This document shows, one piece after another, positions 38,515 to 51,845 of a stretch of 64,000 bases of DNA. The stretch is from assembly GCA_050185195.1 (NCBI GenBank), contig JBFWZQ010000009.1, positions 62,001-126,000 on the forward strand, given 5' to 3'. Numbering within the stretch: position 1 is the first letter of the stretch; every line of letters begins with the position of its first letter. Made by a program: the position numbers and the translations under genes. The notes under the pieces were generated by a model. That model worked only from the letters and a program-made list of their open reading frames with translations, was not told the origin of the DNA and searched no databases. This DNA comes from CADEFQ01 sp050185195 (lineage in GTDB: Bacteria > Pseudomonadota > Gammaproteobacteria > Steroidobacterales > Steroidobacteraceae).

Positions 38515-39141
38515 ATGGCGCGTCGGTCGAAAAGCAGTGCGGGCTGGTTGCGCGAACACTTCACGGACCCGTTCGTGAAGCGCGCGCACGCGGAAGGGTG
38601 GCGTTCGCGCGCCGTGTTCAAGCTCGAGGAGATCGACCGCAAGGACCGGCTCATCGCACCCGGCATGGTCGTGCTCGACCTCGGCGCCGCCCCGGGGGCC
38701 TGGAGCCAGTACGCGCGGCGCAAGGTCGGCCGCAAGGGCCGGGTGGTCGCTTCCGATATCCTCGAGATGGAACCCCTCGAGGGCGTCGAGTTCCTGCAGG
38801 GCGACTTCCGGGACGAGGAGGTCTTTGCCCGGCTGCTCGCGACGATACCCGCACGGGGCGTGGATCTCGTGCTGTCCGACATCGCGCCGAACATGAGCGG
38901 TACCGACGCGATCGACCAGCCCCGTTCGATGTACCTGTGCGAGCTCGCCCTCGACATGGCCGCGCAGGTCTTGAAACCGGGCGGCAGTGCCCTCATCAAG
39001 ACCTTCCAGGGTTCAGGTTTCCCGGAACTCGTCGCGAGCGCCCGGGGCCACTTCGGCAAGGTGAAATTTGCGAAGCCGGCCGCATCCCGCGCGCGCAGCC
39101 CGGAACTTTACCTTCTGGCTAGGGACTACCGGATGGTGTAG
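38515..39141 (+). CDS. rlmE: 23S rRNA 2'-O-methyltransferase RlmE (FtsJ/RrmJ)
   Basis: RlmE methylates U2552 in the 23S rRNA A-loop late in 50S assembly. The 208-residue product has the SAM-binding motif VLDLGAAPGAWSQYA and the catalytic K-D-K-E set: Lys in RAVFKLEEID, Asp in LSDIAPNMSG, Lys in ALIKTFQG and Glu in SPELYLLA. It sits directly upstream of ftsH, as in E. coli. Confidence 0.95.
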   Translation: MARRSKSSAGWLREHFTDPFVKRAHAEGWRSRAVFKLEEIDRKDRLIAPGMVVLDLGAAPGAWSQYARRKVGRKGRVVASDILEMEPLEGVEFLQGDFRDEEVFARLLATIPARGVDLVLSDIAPNMSGTDAIDQPRSMYLCELALDMAAQVLKPGGSALIKTFQGSGFPELVASARGHFGKVKFAKPAASRARSPELYLLARDYRMV

Positions 39142-39171
39142 CGTGGAAGCCTTGCGCATGAGGTCAACTCC

Positions 39172-41085
<1,914 letters not shown>

Positions 41086-41097
41086 CGTCCGCGGCCG

Positions 41098-41931
41098 GTG
41101 AGGCTCACCTGCGGGTCAAGGACGCTCGATCTCTCGACTCCGGTCGTCATGGGGGTGGTCAACGTCACCCCCGACTCCTTCTCTGACGGCGGCGCGTTCC
41201 TCGATGCGGGGGCGGCGATCGCGCGCGTCGATCGTGTGGTCGGGGAGGGCGCCGCGATCGTCGACATCGGTGGGGAGTCGACGCGACCGGGTGCCGCGCA
41301 GGTAGAGGTCGGGGTGGAGCTCGACCGGGTGATGCCGGTCATCGAATATGCCGTGACGCGGCCCGTCGTCGTGTCGATCGACACGAGCCGCCCCGAGGTG
41401 ATCCGCGCCGCGCTCGCGGCCGGTGCCCACATGGTGAACGACGTGCGCGCGCTCACGCTCGCGGGCGCGCTCGAGGCGGTGGCGGTTACGTCAGCGGCCG
41501 TTTGTGTGATGCACATGCAGCGTGGCCCCGTCGACATGCAGGACAATCCGCACTACGAGGACGTGGTGCGCGAGGTGGCGGAATTCCTGGCGGTCAGGGT
41601 GGCTGCCTGCGAGGCGGCCGGCATCGGGCGCGAGCGCATCGCAATCGACCCGGGTTTCGGTTTCGGCAAGACGCTCGCGCACAACCTCGAGCTGCTGCGA
41701 GGCCTCGACAGGTTCACGGCGACCGGCTTGCCGGTGCTCGCCGGCTTGTCGCGCAAGCGCATGATCGGGGCGCTCACGGGCCGGCCGGTCGGCGAGCGCC
41801 TCGCGGGCAGCATCGCGCTCGCAACGGTTGCGGCCCTGCGTGGGGCGTGTATCGTGCGCGCGCACGACGTCGCGGAAACGGTCGATGCGCTGCGCATCGT
41901 GGCGGCGGCGCGTGGGGGTGGAAAGCAGTGA
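41098..41931 (+). CDS. folP: dihydropteroate synthase
   Basis: FolP joins p-aminobenzoate to hydroxymethyl-dihydropterin, the step blocked by sulfonamides. The 277-residue TIM-barrel has the signatures VVNVTPDSFSDGG (about 20-32) and DIGGESTRPGA (about 59-69), and DPGFGFGKT and GLSRKRMIG in the C-terminal half. It starts with GTG 12 bases after ftsH, and its stop overlaps the glmM start (GTGA). Confidence 0.95.
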   Translation: MRLTCGSRTLDLSTPVVMGVVNVTPDSFSDGGAFLDAGAAIARVDRVVGEGAAIVDIGGESTRPGAAQVEVGVELDRVMPVIEYAVTRPVVVSIDTSRPEVIRAALAAGAHMVNDVRALTLAGALEAVAVTSAAVCVMHMQRGPVDMQDNPHYEDVVREVAEFLAVRVAACEAAGIGRERIAIDPGFGFGKTLAHNLELLRGLDRFTATGLPVLAGLSRKRMIGALTGRPVGERLAGSIALATVAALRGACIVRAHDVAETVDALRIVAAARGGGKQ

Positions 41932-43262
41932 GCAGGCAGTATTTCGGCACGGATGGTGTTCGCGGCCGCGTCGGCGAGGCGCCGATGACCGTGGACTTCG
42001 CACTCGCGCTCGCGAGCGCCGCGGCCCGCGTGCTCGCACCACGGGGTGGTAGTGTCCTCATCGGCAAGGACACGCGCCTGTCGGGCTACATGTTCGAGGC
42101 GGCGCTCGAGGCCGGATTCGTCGCCGCCGGAGTCGACGTGAAGCTGATCGGGCCTTTGCCGACACCGGGCATCGCCTACATGACCCGTTTCTTCGGCTGC
42201 GATTTCGGCGTCGTGATCAGCGCCTCGCACAACCTGTACGAAGACAACGGCATCAAGTTCTTCGACCGTGACGGCGGCAAGCTCTCCGACGAACTCGAGC
42301 ACGAGATCGAGCGCGAGGTCAAGAACGGCGCGGTGACGCGCGGCTCGCGCGAGCTCGGCCGGGCGCTGCGCGTCGACAAGCAGCGCACCGAATACCAGCG
42401 CTTCTGCACCTCGACGCTCGCGGCGGGCACGAATCTCGAGGGACTCAAGATCGTCCTCGATTGCGCCAACGGCGCTGCCTACAAGGTGGGGCCGCGCCTG
42501 TTCGCGGACCTCGGTGCCGAACTGATCCCGGTCGGCTGCTCGCCGAACGGCCGCAACATCAACGACGGCTGCGGCTCGACCGCGCCGCAGCTGCTGCAAC
42601 TGACGGTTCCCGGGGTGCGGGCCGACCTTGGCATCGCGCTCGACGGCGACGGCGACCGGCTGGTGATGATCGATCACCTGGGCCGCATCGTCGACGGCGA
42701 CCAGCTCATCTACATCATCGCGCGGGCCCGCAAGGAAGCCGGCGAACTCACCGGACCCGTGGTGGGCACGCTGATGAGCAACCTCGGCCTCGAGGTCGCC
42801 CTGCGCGAGTGCGGCATCGATTTCCGGCGCGCGAAGGTCGGCGATCGTTATGTGCTTGCCATGCTCAAGGAGACGGGCGGCCTCATCGGTGGCGAGACTT
42901 CGGGGCACGTGCTGTGCCTCGATCGCACGACGACGGGCGATGCGCTCGTCGCGGCGCTGCAGGTCATCGGCGTGATGCAGCGGACCGGGCGCAGCCTCGC
43001 GGAACTGGCGGCAGGCATGTCGCGTTTCCCGCAGGTGCTGCTGAATGTACGGGTCGCCGTGCGCTTCGACCCGGCTGCCGTGCCGGCCGTCGGTGCGGCC
43101 GTCGCCAACGTCGAGCGGCGCCTCGGCCGCGATGGGCGCGTCGTGCTGCGGCCTTCGGGCACCGAGCCCGTGATCCGGGTGATGGTCGAAGGTCGCGACG
43201 AGGAAGAGACGCGCAGCTGCGCGGAAGAGATTGCTGCGGCCGTCCGTGCCGCGGCGGCCTGA
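41928..43262 (+). CDS. glmM: phosphoglucosamine mutase
   Basis: GlmM converts glucosamine-6-phosphate to glucosamine-1-phosphate for UDP-GlcNAc, and so for peptidoglycan and lipopolysaccharide. The 444-residue product starts SRQYFGTDGVRG, has the active-site phosphoserine in VISASHNLYEDNG (near residue 100), the metal loop DGDGDR and the phosphate-binding loop RPSGTEPVIRV. The GTG overlaps the folP stop, so the two are coupled. Confidence 0.95.
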   Translation: MSRQYFGTDGVRGRVGEAPMTVDFALALASAAARVLAPRGGSVLIGKDTRLSGYMFEAALEAGFVAAGVDVKLIGPLPTPGIAYMTRFFGCDFGVVISASHNLYEDNGIKFFDRDGGKLSDELEHEIEREVKNGAVTRGSRELGRALRVDKQRTEYQRFCTSTLAAGTNLEGLKIVLDCANGAAYKVGPRLFADLGAELIPVGCSPNGRNINDGCGSTAPQLLQLTVPGVRADLGIALDGDGDRLVMIDHLGRIVDGDQLIYIIARARKEAGELTGPVVGTLMSNLGLEVALRECGIDFRRAKVGDRYVLAMLKETGGLIGGETSGHVLCLDRTTTGDALVAALQVIGVMQRTGRSLAELAAGMSRFPQVLLNVRVAVRFDPAAVPAVGAAVANVERRLGRDGRVVLRPSGTEPVIRVMVEGRDEEETRSCAEEIAAAVRAAAA

Positions 43263-43308
43263 GCGCGTTATCCTCGGCCCCCCTGACACCCCCGTGAAAG
43301 GACCTGAC

Positions 43309-43734
43309 ATGCGTTCCATCACTTTTGGTTTCATGCTGGCTGCCGCTGCGCTGGTCGCGCAGGCCGACACGCCGCGCACGCCGTCGCCCGCCGGTGCCGA
43401 GGTCTACTTCGAGTCGCCCGCCGATGGCGCTTCGATCAAGGGGCCCGTCACCGTGCGTTTTGGCCTGAAGGGCATGGGCGTCGCGCCCGCCGGAATCAAA
43501 TTCGACAATTCCGGCCACCACCACCTGCTGATTGACACCGATCCCCCGGCCGACCTGGGCAAACCGCTGCCCGCCACCGACCATGTCGTGCATTTCGGCA
43601 AAGGCCAGACGGAAACCACGATCACGCTGCCGCCGGGCAAGCACACGCTGCAGCTCGTGCTCGGCGATGCCCTGCATATTCCGCACGATCCGCCGGTCGT
43701 CTCGAAGAAAATCACCATTACAGTCAAACCCTGA
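43309..43734 (+). CDS. exported DUF4399 protein
   Basis: A 141-residue periplasmic protein with a signal peptide (residues 1-20, ending LVAQADT) and the DUF4399 pattern: VYFESPADGASIKGPVTVRF, a His cluster in NSGHHHLLID, and HTLQLVLGDALHIPHDPPVVS. The function of the family is unknown; the His cluster and Ig-like fold suggest possible metal binding, but that is only a guess. The ATG at 43309 follows AAAGGA. It lies between glmM and tpiA on the same strand. Confidence 0.82.
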   Translation: MRSITFGFMLAAAALVAQADTPRTPSPAGAEVYFESPADGASIKGPVTVRFGLKGMGVAPAGIKFDNSGHHHLLIDTDPPADLGKPLPATDHVVHFGKGQTETTITLPPGKHTLQLVLGDALHIPHDPPVVSKKITITVKP

Positions 43735-43794
43735 GATGGGTTGGCGGCCGTCGTTGCGCCCCGGCGGGGGCGCCGCTATCATCGCGCGCCTTTT

Positions 43795-44556
<762 letters not shown>

Positions 44557-44572
44557 CCGAAGGTTCACGAGC

Positions 44573-44920
44573 GTGCTTCGTACAGTATTGATGTTCGTCC
44601 AGGTGTTCAGCTCCTTCGCGATCGTGGCGCTGGTGCTGATCCAGCGTGGCAAGGGCGCGGATGCCGGCGCCGGTTTCGGGGCGGGCGCTTCGGGCACCGT
44701 GTTCGGCGCACGCGGCGCGCGCACCGGTTTGTCGCGGGCGACCGCGGTGTTTGCGGCCGTGTTCATGTTGAACAGCCTCGCGCTCGTGTATCTCGGCAGG
44801 CAGGACGCGGCGGTGCCGCGTACGATCCTCGACGAGATCGAGACGCAGTCGGCTCCGGCGGTGCCTTCGCCCGATGCGGCGCCGGTCCCGCAGGCGCCGT
44901 CCCCGGCCCAGCAGCAATAG
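44573..44920 (+). CDS. secG: Sec translocon subunit SecG
   Basis: SecG is the third subunit of the SecYEG channel and aids SecA-driven export. The 115-residue product has two membrane helices (about 3-22 and 52-72) joined by the diagnostic cytoplasmic loop QRGKGADAGAGFGAGASGTVFG, and an Ala/Pro-rich C-terminal tail. It begins with GTG at 44573, matching the usual start of the first helix; an ATG at 44591 would cut into that helix. The tpiA-secG-tRNA-Leu-nuoA order is conserved in Gammaproteobacteria. Confidence 0.93.
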   Translation: MLRTVLMFVQVFSSFAIVALVLIQRGKGADAGAGFGAGASGTVFGARGARTGLSRATAVFAAVFMLNSLALVYLGRQDAAVPRTILDEIETQSAPAVPSPDAAPVPQAPSPAQQQ

Positions 44921-44928
44921 GTATTTTT

Positions 44929-45013
44929 GCCGACGTGGTGGAATTGGTAGACACACTAGCTTGAGGGGCTAGCGCCGCAAGGTGTGGGAGTTCGAATCTC
45001 CCCGTCGGCACCA
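44929..45013 (+). tRNA. tRNA-Leu (anticodon GAG)
   Basis: The acceptor stem GCCGACG pairs with CGTCGGC, then A and encoded CCA. The anticodon stem CTAGC/GCTAG closes the loop TTGAGGG with anticodon GAG, which reads CUC and CUU codons. The long variable arm typical of leucine tRNAs is present. At 85 nt it is full length. It lies between secG and nuoA and is probably cotranscribed with secG. Confidence 0.95.
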
Positions 45014-45017
45014 CCTT

Positions 45018-45026
45018 TGATACAAT
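45018..45026 (+). promoter_or_regulatory. extended -10 promoter of the nuo operon
   Basis: TGATACAAT lies five bases after the tRNA-Leu CCA end and fits the extended -10 form TGnTATAAT with one mismatch. No -35 box is visible because the tRNA occupies that position. Transcription would begin near 45033, about 21 bases before nuoA. Confidence 0.5.
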
Positions 45027-45053
45027 GCGCGCCGCTTTTCCAGCCGGCGCAAC

Positions 45054-45422
45054 ATGCTCAGCAATTACCTTCCGATACTTCTTTACCTCGGCATCGCGAC
45101 CGGCGTCGGTATCCTGCTGCTCGTGCTCGGTGTGCTGTTCGGCCGCTATTTCAGCCAGGCGCCGGACGATGCGGAGAAACTCTCGGCCTACGAATGCGGC
45201 TTCGAGGCCTTCGAGGACAGTCGTCGCAAGTTCGACGTCCGCTATTACCTCGTCGCGATCCTCTTCATCGTGTTCGATCTCGAGATTGCCTTCCTCTTCC
45301 CGTGGGCCGTCGCGCTCGATGCGATCGGAGCGGCCGGTCTCGTCGCGATGGGCATCTTCCTCGCGATCCTCGTGGTCGGCTTCATCTATGAATGGAAGAA
45401 GGGGGCGCTCGAGTGGGACTAG
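45054..45422 (+). CDS. nuoA: NADH-quinone oxidoreductase subunit A
   Basis: First gene of complex I. The 122-residue product has three membrane helices (about 5-28, 62-82 and 90-110), with the conserved loop YECGFEAFEDSRRKFDVRYYLVAILFI between the first two that lines the quinone site. NuoA is part of the membrane arm next to the quinone-binding cavity. The stop overlaps the start of nuoB by 10 bp. Confidence 0.95.
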   Translation: MLSNYLPILLYLGIATGVGILLLVLGVLFGRYFSQAPDDAEKLSAYECGFEAFEDSRRKFDVRYYLVAILFIVFDLEIAFLFPWAVALDAIGAAGLVAMGIFLAILVVGFIYEWKKGALEWD

Positions 45423-45928
45423 ACAGTGACGCTGCGGACGCCGTCGAGGCCTATGCGCAACGCGGTTTCCTGACGACCACGGTCGACAACGTGGTGAGCT
45501 GGGCGCGCACCGGCTCGCTGTGGCCGATGACCTTCGGCCTCGCGTGTTGCGCGGTCGAGATGATGCACGCGGGTGCGTCGCGCTACGATCTCGACCGCTT
45601 CGGCATCGTGTTCAGGCCGAGTCCGCGCCAGTCCGACGTCATGATCGTGGCGGGCACGCTCGTCAACAAGATGGCCCCCGCGCTGCGCAAGGTCTACGAC
45701 CAGATGGCCGAGCCACGCTGGGTGATTTCGATGGGTTCCTGCGCGAACGGCGGCGGCTACTACCATTATTCCTACTCGGTGGTGCGCGGTTGCGACCGCA
45801 TCGTGCCCGTCGACGTCTATGTGCCGGGCTGCCCGCCGACGGCGGAAGCCCTGCTGTACGGCATCCTGCAGCTGCAGAAGAAGATTGCCCGCAGCAGCAT
45901 CGCGCGTTCCCCCTCGGTCGCAAGCTGA
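45413..45928 (+). CDS. nuoB: NADH-quinone oxidoreductase subunit B
   Basis: NuoB carries the terminal 4Fe-4S cluster N2 that passes electrons to quinone. The 171-residue product has the four-Cys set in LACCAVEMM, GSCANGGG and PGCPPTAEAL, including the tandem Cys pair that is diagnostic. The GTG at 45413 is the best start and overlaps the nuoA stop. It is soluble and sits at the junction of the two arms of complex I. Confidence 0.95.
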   Translation: MGLDSDAADAVEAYAQRGFLTTTVDNVVSWARTGSLWPMTFGLACCAVEMMHAGASRYDLDRFGIVFRPSPRQSDVMIVAGTLVNKMAPALRKVYDQMAEPRWVISMGSCANGGGYYHYSYSVVRGCDRIVPVDVYVPGCPPTAEALLYGILQLQKKIARSSIARSPSVAS

Positions 45929-45939
45929 AAGGGTTTTGA

Positions 45940-46602
45940 TTGTCCGAGCGTATCGAAGCACTGGCCCGGAACGTCGACGCACGCCTCGCGGGTCGCGTGG
46001 TTCGCGGCCCTGCGCTACCTGACGAACTGGCACTCGACGTGGCGCCGGCGGACCTGCTGGCCGTCTGCACGGTACTGCGCGACACGCCGGGCCTCGAGTT
46101 CGACACGCTGATCGACGTCAGCGGCGTCGATTACCTCGACTTCGGGCGTGACGAGTGGCGGACCTGGTCAGCCACGCGCAGCGGCTTCAGTCGTGGCGTC
46201 GATCGCAGCGCACCGCGCGCCACGGCCGGGGCGGGGCGCTTCGCGGTCGTGTACCACCTGCTGTCCGTGGCGCGCAACCAGCGCGTGCGCCTGAAAGTGC
46301 ACTGCGAAAGCGCGGACGACCCGATCGTCGACTCCGTGGTCGGCATCTGGGCGGGCGCGAACTGGTTCGAGCGCGAGGCGTTCGACCTGTTCGGCATCCT
46401 CTTCAACGGGCACCCCGACCTGCGCCGCATCCTCACGGACTACGGGTTCATCGGCCATCCGTTTCGCAAGGACTTCCCGCTCAGCGGCAACGTCGAGGTG
46501 CGCTACGACGAGGAGAAGAAACGCGTCGTCTACGAGCCGGTGTCGATCGAGCCGCGCACCCTCGTGCCGCGCGTGATCCGCGGAGATCGACTCGATGGCT
46601 GA
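45940..46602 (+). CDS. nuoC: NADH-quinone oxidoreductase subunit C
   Basis: The 30-kDa subunit of the hydrophilic arm. The 220-residue product contains the signature WFEREAFDLFGILFNGHPDLRRILTDYGF and the GHPFRKDFPLSG segment. It is a separate gene, not fused to nuoD as in E. coli. It starts with TTG, preceded by GAAAGGG, and overlaps nuoD by 8 bp. Confidence 0.95.
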   Translation: MSERIEALARNVDARLAGRVVRGPALPDELALDVAPADLLAVCTVLRDTPGLEFDTLIDVSGVDYLDFGRDEWRTWSATRSGFSRGVDRSAPRATAGAGRFAVVYHLLSVARNQRVRLKVHCESADDPIVDSVVGIWAGANWFEREAFDLFGILFNGHPDLRRILTDYGFIGHPFRKDFPLSGNVEVRYDEEKKRVVYEPVSIEPRTLVPRVIRGDRLDG

Positions 46603-47848
46603 GATCCGCAATTTCACGCTGAATTTCGGCCCACAGCATCCGGCGGCCCACGGCGTGCTGCGCCTCGTGCTCGAGATGGACGGCGAGGTGATCGCCAAGG
46701 CCGACCCGCACGTCGGGCTGCTGCATCGGGGCACCGAGAAGCTCGCGGAGTCGAAGCCCTTCAACCAGTCGATCGGCTACATGGACCGGCTCGACTACGT
46801 CTCGATGATGTGCAACGAACACGCCTACGTGATGGCGATCGAGCGCCTGCTCGGCGTCACCGTGCCCGAGCGCGCGCAGTACATCCGCGTGATGTTCGAC
46901 GAGGTCACGCGCGTGCTGAACCACCTGATGTGGCTCGGCGCGCACGGCCTCGACATCGGCGCGATGACCGTGTTCCTGCTGTGCTTCAAGGAGCGCGAGG
47001 ACCTGATGGACTGCTACGAGGCGGTGTCGGGCACGCGCATGCACGCGACCTATTACCGCCCCGGCGGCGTCTATCGCGACCTGCCCACCGAGATGCCGAA
47101 GTACCAGGCGTCGAAATGGCGTTCGCAGAAGGACGCCGATCGCCTGAACGAGGCGCGCTCCGGTTCGTTGCTCGATTTCCTCGCCGATTTCACGCGGCGC
47201 TTCCCCAGGGCGATCGAGGAATACGAGGCGCTGCTGACCGACAACCGCATCTGGAAGCAGCGGACCGTCAACATCGGCGTCGTGTCGCCGGAGCGCGCCA
47301 AGCAACTCGGCTTCACCGGGCCGATGCTGCGCGGTTCGGGCATTGCGTGGGACCTGCGCAAGAAGCAGCCCTACGATGTCTACGACCGCATGGATTTCGA
47401 CATACCGGTGGGCGTCAACGGCGACTGCTACGACCGCTACCTCGTGCGAATCGAGGAGATGCGCCAGTCGAACCGCATCATCGCGCAGTGCATCGAATGG
47501 CTGCGGGCGAACCCGGGCCCGGTGATGGTCGACAGCGCCAAGCTGCGCCCGCCGCGCCGCGCCGACATGAAGGGCGACATGGAATCGCTCATCCATCACT
47601 TCAAGCTCTTCACCGAAGGCTACTGCGTGCCCGAGGGGGAGACTTACGCCGCCGTCGAGGCGCCGAAAGGCGAGTTCGGCATCTATCTCGTGTCGGACGG
47701 CGCGAACAAGCCCTACCGCCTGAAGTGCCGCGCGCCGGGTTTCGCGCACCTCGCGGCGCTGCCCGAAATGGTCGAGGGCCACATGCTCGCCGACGTGGTG
47801 GCGATGATCGGCACGCAGGACATCGTTTTCGGAGAGGTCGACCGCTGA
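46595..47848 (+). CDS. nuoD: NADH-quinone oxidoreductase subunit D
   Basis: The 49-kDa subunit that forms the quinone pocket with NuoB. The 417-residue product begins with LNFGPQHPAAHGVLRL, the classic quinone-site segment, and has LHRGTEKLAE, DRLDYVSMM and a C-terminal DIVFGEVDR. It overlaps nuoC and abuts nuoE by one base. Confidence 0.96.
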   Translation: MAEIRNFTLNFGPQHPAAHGVLRLVLEMDGEVIAKADPHVGLLHRGTEKLAESKPFNQSIGYMDRLDYVSMMCNEHAYVMAIERLLGVTVPERAQYIRVMFDEVTRVLNHLMWLGAHGLDIGAMTVFLLCFKEREDLMDCYEAVSGTRMHATYYRPGGVYRDLPTEMPKYQASKWRSQKDADRLNEARSGSLLDFLADFTRRFPRAIEEYEALLTDNRIWKQRTVNIGVVSPERAKQLGFTGPMLRGSGIAWDLRKKQPYDVYDRMDFDIPVGVNGDCYDRYLVRIEEMRQSNRIIAQCIEWLRANPGPVMVDSAKLRPPRRADMKGDMESLIHHFKLFTEGYCVPEGETYAAVEAPKGEFGIYLVSDGANKPYRLKCRAPGFAHLAALPEMVEGHMLADVVAMIGTQDIVFGEVDR

Positions 47849-48383
47849 TGGCTGTGACGACGAGCGACGGCAAGTCATTCGAGCCGGTGCTGGGACCGAA
47901 GGCGCAACTGCTTTCCGAGCACACGCGCGCGGAAATCGACCTCTGGATCGCGAAGTTCCCGGCGGGCCGGCAGCGTTCGGCCGTGATCTCGGCGCTGCGC
48001 TTCGCGCAGGAGCAGGGCAACGGCTACCTCACGACCGAGCTGATGGATGGCGTGGCCGAGTACCTCGCGCTGCAGCCCATCCAGGTCTATGAAGTGGCGA
48101 CGTTCTATTCGATGTTCGAGACGCACCCCTGCGGCCGTCACCACGTGAGCATCTGCACCAACATCAGCTGCATGCTGAACGGCGCCGAGGACCTGGTCGC
48201 GCACACCGAGCGCAAGCTCGGCATCCGGCTCGGGGAGAGCACGCCGGACGGCCGCATCTTCCTCAAGAAGGAAGAAGAGTGCCTCGCGGCGTGCACGGGC
48301 GCCCCGATGATGATGGTGGATCACGTGTTCCACGAGAATCTCACCCCAGCGAGGATCGACGCGATCCTCGACGAGTTGAAGTG

Positions 48384-48384
<1 letters not shown>
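47848..48384 (+). CDS. nuoE: NADH-quinone oxidoreductase subunit E
   Basis: The 24-kDa flavoprotein-arm subunit with the 2Fe-2S cluster N1a. The 178-residue product has a helical N-terminus and the cluster Cys residues in SICTNISC and EECLAACTGAP. It shares one base with nuoD and one with nuoF, so translation should be coupled. Confidence 0.95.
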
Positions 48385-49669
<1,285 letters not shown>

Positions 49670-49673
<4 letters not shown>

Positions 49674-51835
49674 ACGAGGATCTCGTCAACGTCGAAGTCG
49701 ACGGCGTCGCGCGCAAGGCGAAGAAGGGCGCGATGATCATCCAGGTCACGGACGCCCACGACGCGTATGTGCCGCGCTTCTGCTACCACGAGAAGCTGCC
49801 GATCGCGGCCAACTGCCGCATGTGCCTGGTCGAGGTGGAGAAGGCCCCGAAGCCGATGCCCGCGTGCGCGACCCCGGTCGCCGAAGGCATGAAGATCTTC
49901 ACGAAGTCGCCGAGGGCGCTCGCCGCGCAGAAGGCGACGATGGAATTCCTGCTGATCAACCACCCGCTCGACTGCCCGGTCTGCGACCAGGGCGGCGAGT
50001 GCGAGCTGCAAGACCTCGCGATGGGCTACGGGCGCGACATCTCGCGCTTCGTCGAGGGCAAGCGCTCCGTCAAGGACAAGAACATCGGGCCGCTGATCTC
50101 GACGGACATGACCCGCTGCATCCACTGCACCCGTTGCGTGCGCTTCGGGCAGGATGTCGCCGGCATCCAGGAACTCGGCACCACCGGGCGCGGCGAATGG
50201 ATGGAGATCGGCACCTGGATCGAACGCAGCGTCGATCACGAACTCTCCGGCAACATCATCGACCTGTGCCCGGTCGGTGCGCTCAACAGCAAACCGTTCC
50301 GCTTCCGTGCGCGCGCGTGGGAAATGACGCAGGCGCCGCTCGTATCGCCGCACGATGGCGCCGGTTCGAACCTCTACGGCCACGTGCTGCGCGGGCGCCT
50401 GCTGCGTGTCGTGCCGCGCGTGAACGAAGCGATCAACGAGACCTGGATTTCCGACCGCGACCGCTTCAGCTACGAAGGCGTCTACAGCGCCGATCGCCTG
50501 GCGAGCCCGATGTTGCGCGAGGGCCGGGAGTGGCGCGTGGTGGGCTGGGAAGCGGCACTCGAGGCCGCGGCGAACGGCCTGCGGCGCGCGAAGGAATCGC
50601 TCGGCGTGCTCGCGAGCCCGTCGAGCAGCGTCGAGGAACTCTACCTCCTCAACCGGCTGGTGCGCGGGCTCGGCTCGCACAACATCGACCATCGACTGCG
50701 ACAGGGCGATTTCCGCGACCAGCATGCCGACCCGCTCTTCCCCTCCCTCGGCCTGCCGCTCGCGGCGGTCGAGCAGCTCGACGCGCTGTTCGTGGTGGGC
50801 AGCCACCTGCGCCACGAGATCCCGATCCTCGCGCACCGCGTGCGCAAGGTCGCGCGCAGCGGTGCGCGGGTTTCGTTCCTGAATCCGCAGCAGTTCGAAT
50901 ACCTGTTCCCGGTTGCCACCTATATCGAGGCCGCGCCCGCGCGCCAGGTGCTCGAGCTGGCGGCGGTGCTCGCTGCCGCGCTGGCGGCGAGCGGCGCGGC
51001 CGCACCCGCCGAGCTGGCGACGCTCGTGCGCGCCGCGACGGTGTCGGACGACCACAAGGCCATCGCCGCGCAGTTGGCGGGTGGCACGCGCCGCGCAATC
51101 TGGCTCGGTGCGCTGGCGATTCGCCATCCTGCCTACGACGACCTGCGCGCGCTGGCCGCGGCGCTCGCGGCAACGACGGGCGCCTCGCTCGGCGTGCTCG
51201 CCGAGGGCGCGAACGCCGCCGGCGCTTATCTTGCCGGCGCAGTGCCCCATCGCGATGCCGGGGGCGAGGTGCCGTCCATCCCGGGACTCACGGCCCGGGC
51301 GATGCTCGAGCAGCCGTTGTCGGCCTACCTGCTCGCGGGCGGCATCGAACCATGGCAGGACAGCATTCACGACGCGGCGATGCAGGCATTGTCGGGCGCC
51401 GAGTGCGTCGTGGCCGCGACGCCTTTCGCGTCCGAAGCGCTCAAGGAAGTGGCGCACGTGCTGTTGCCCATCGGCACGTTCGCGGAGACATCCGGTACCT
51501 ATGTCAACCTCGAGGGGCGCTGGCAGGGCGTGCCGGGTGCGGTGCGCCCGGTGGGCGAAGCGCGCCCGGGCTGGAAGGTCTATCGCGTGCTGTGCAACCT
51601 GCTCGGCGTCGCCGGCACCGAATACCAGTCCTCGGAAGAAGTGCGCGACGAGCTGCGACGCATCTGCGGCGACGATCTCGCTCCCGGCCCCTACCGCGGC
51701 GCGCATCGCGTGCTGGCCACGAACGGCGCGGCCAGCGTCATCGACGTGCCGATGTACCAGGTCGACGCCCTGGTGCGCCGCGCGCCGTCCCTGCAACGCA
51801 CGCGCGACGGACGCGCGGCCGCCGTGACCTACTGA
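49670..51835 (+). CDS. nuoG: NADH-quinone oxidoreductase subunit G
   Basis: The 75-kDa subunit carrying three iron-sulfur clusters. The 721-residue product has the N-terminal 2Fe-2S site (RFCYHEKLPIAANCRMCLVE), the His-ligated 4Fe-4S region (HPLDCPVCDQGGECELQD), the second 4Fe-4S set (TRCIHCTRCVRFG) and a molybdopterin-oxidoreductase-like C-terminal domain that has lost cofactor binding. The C-terminal domain contains a long Ala-rich, variable stretch (about residues 420-530). It is joined to nuoF by an ATGA overlap. Confidence 0.95.
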
Positions 51836-51845
51836 GCGCCGCCAG

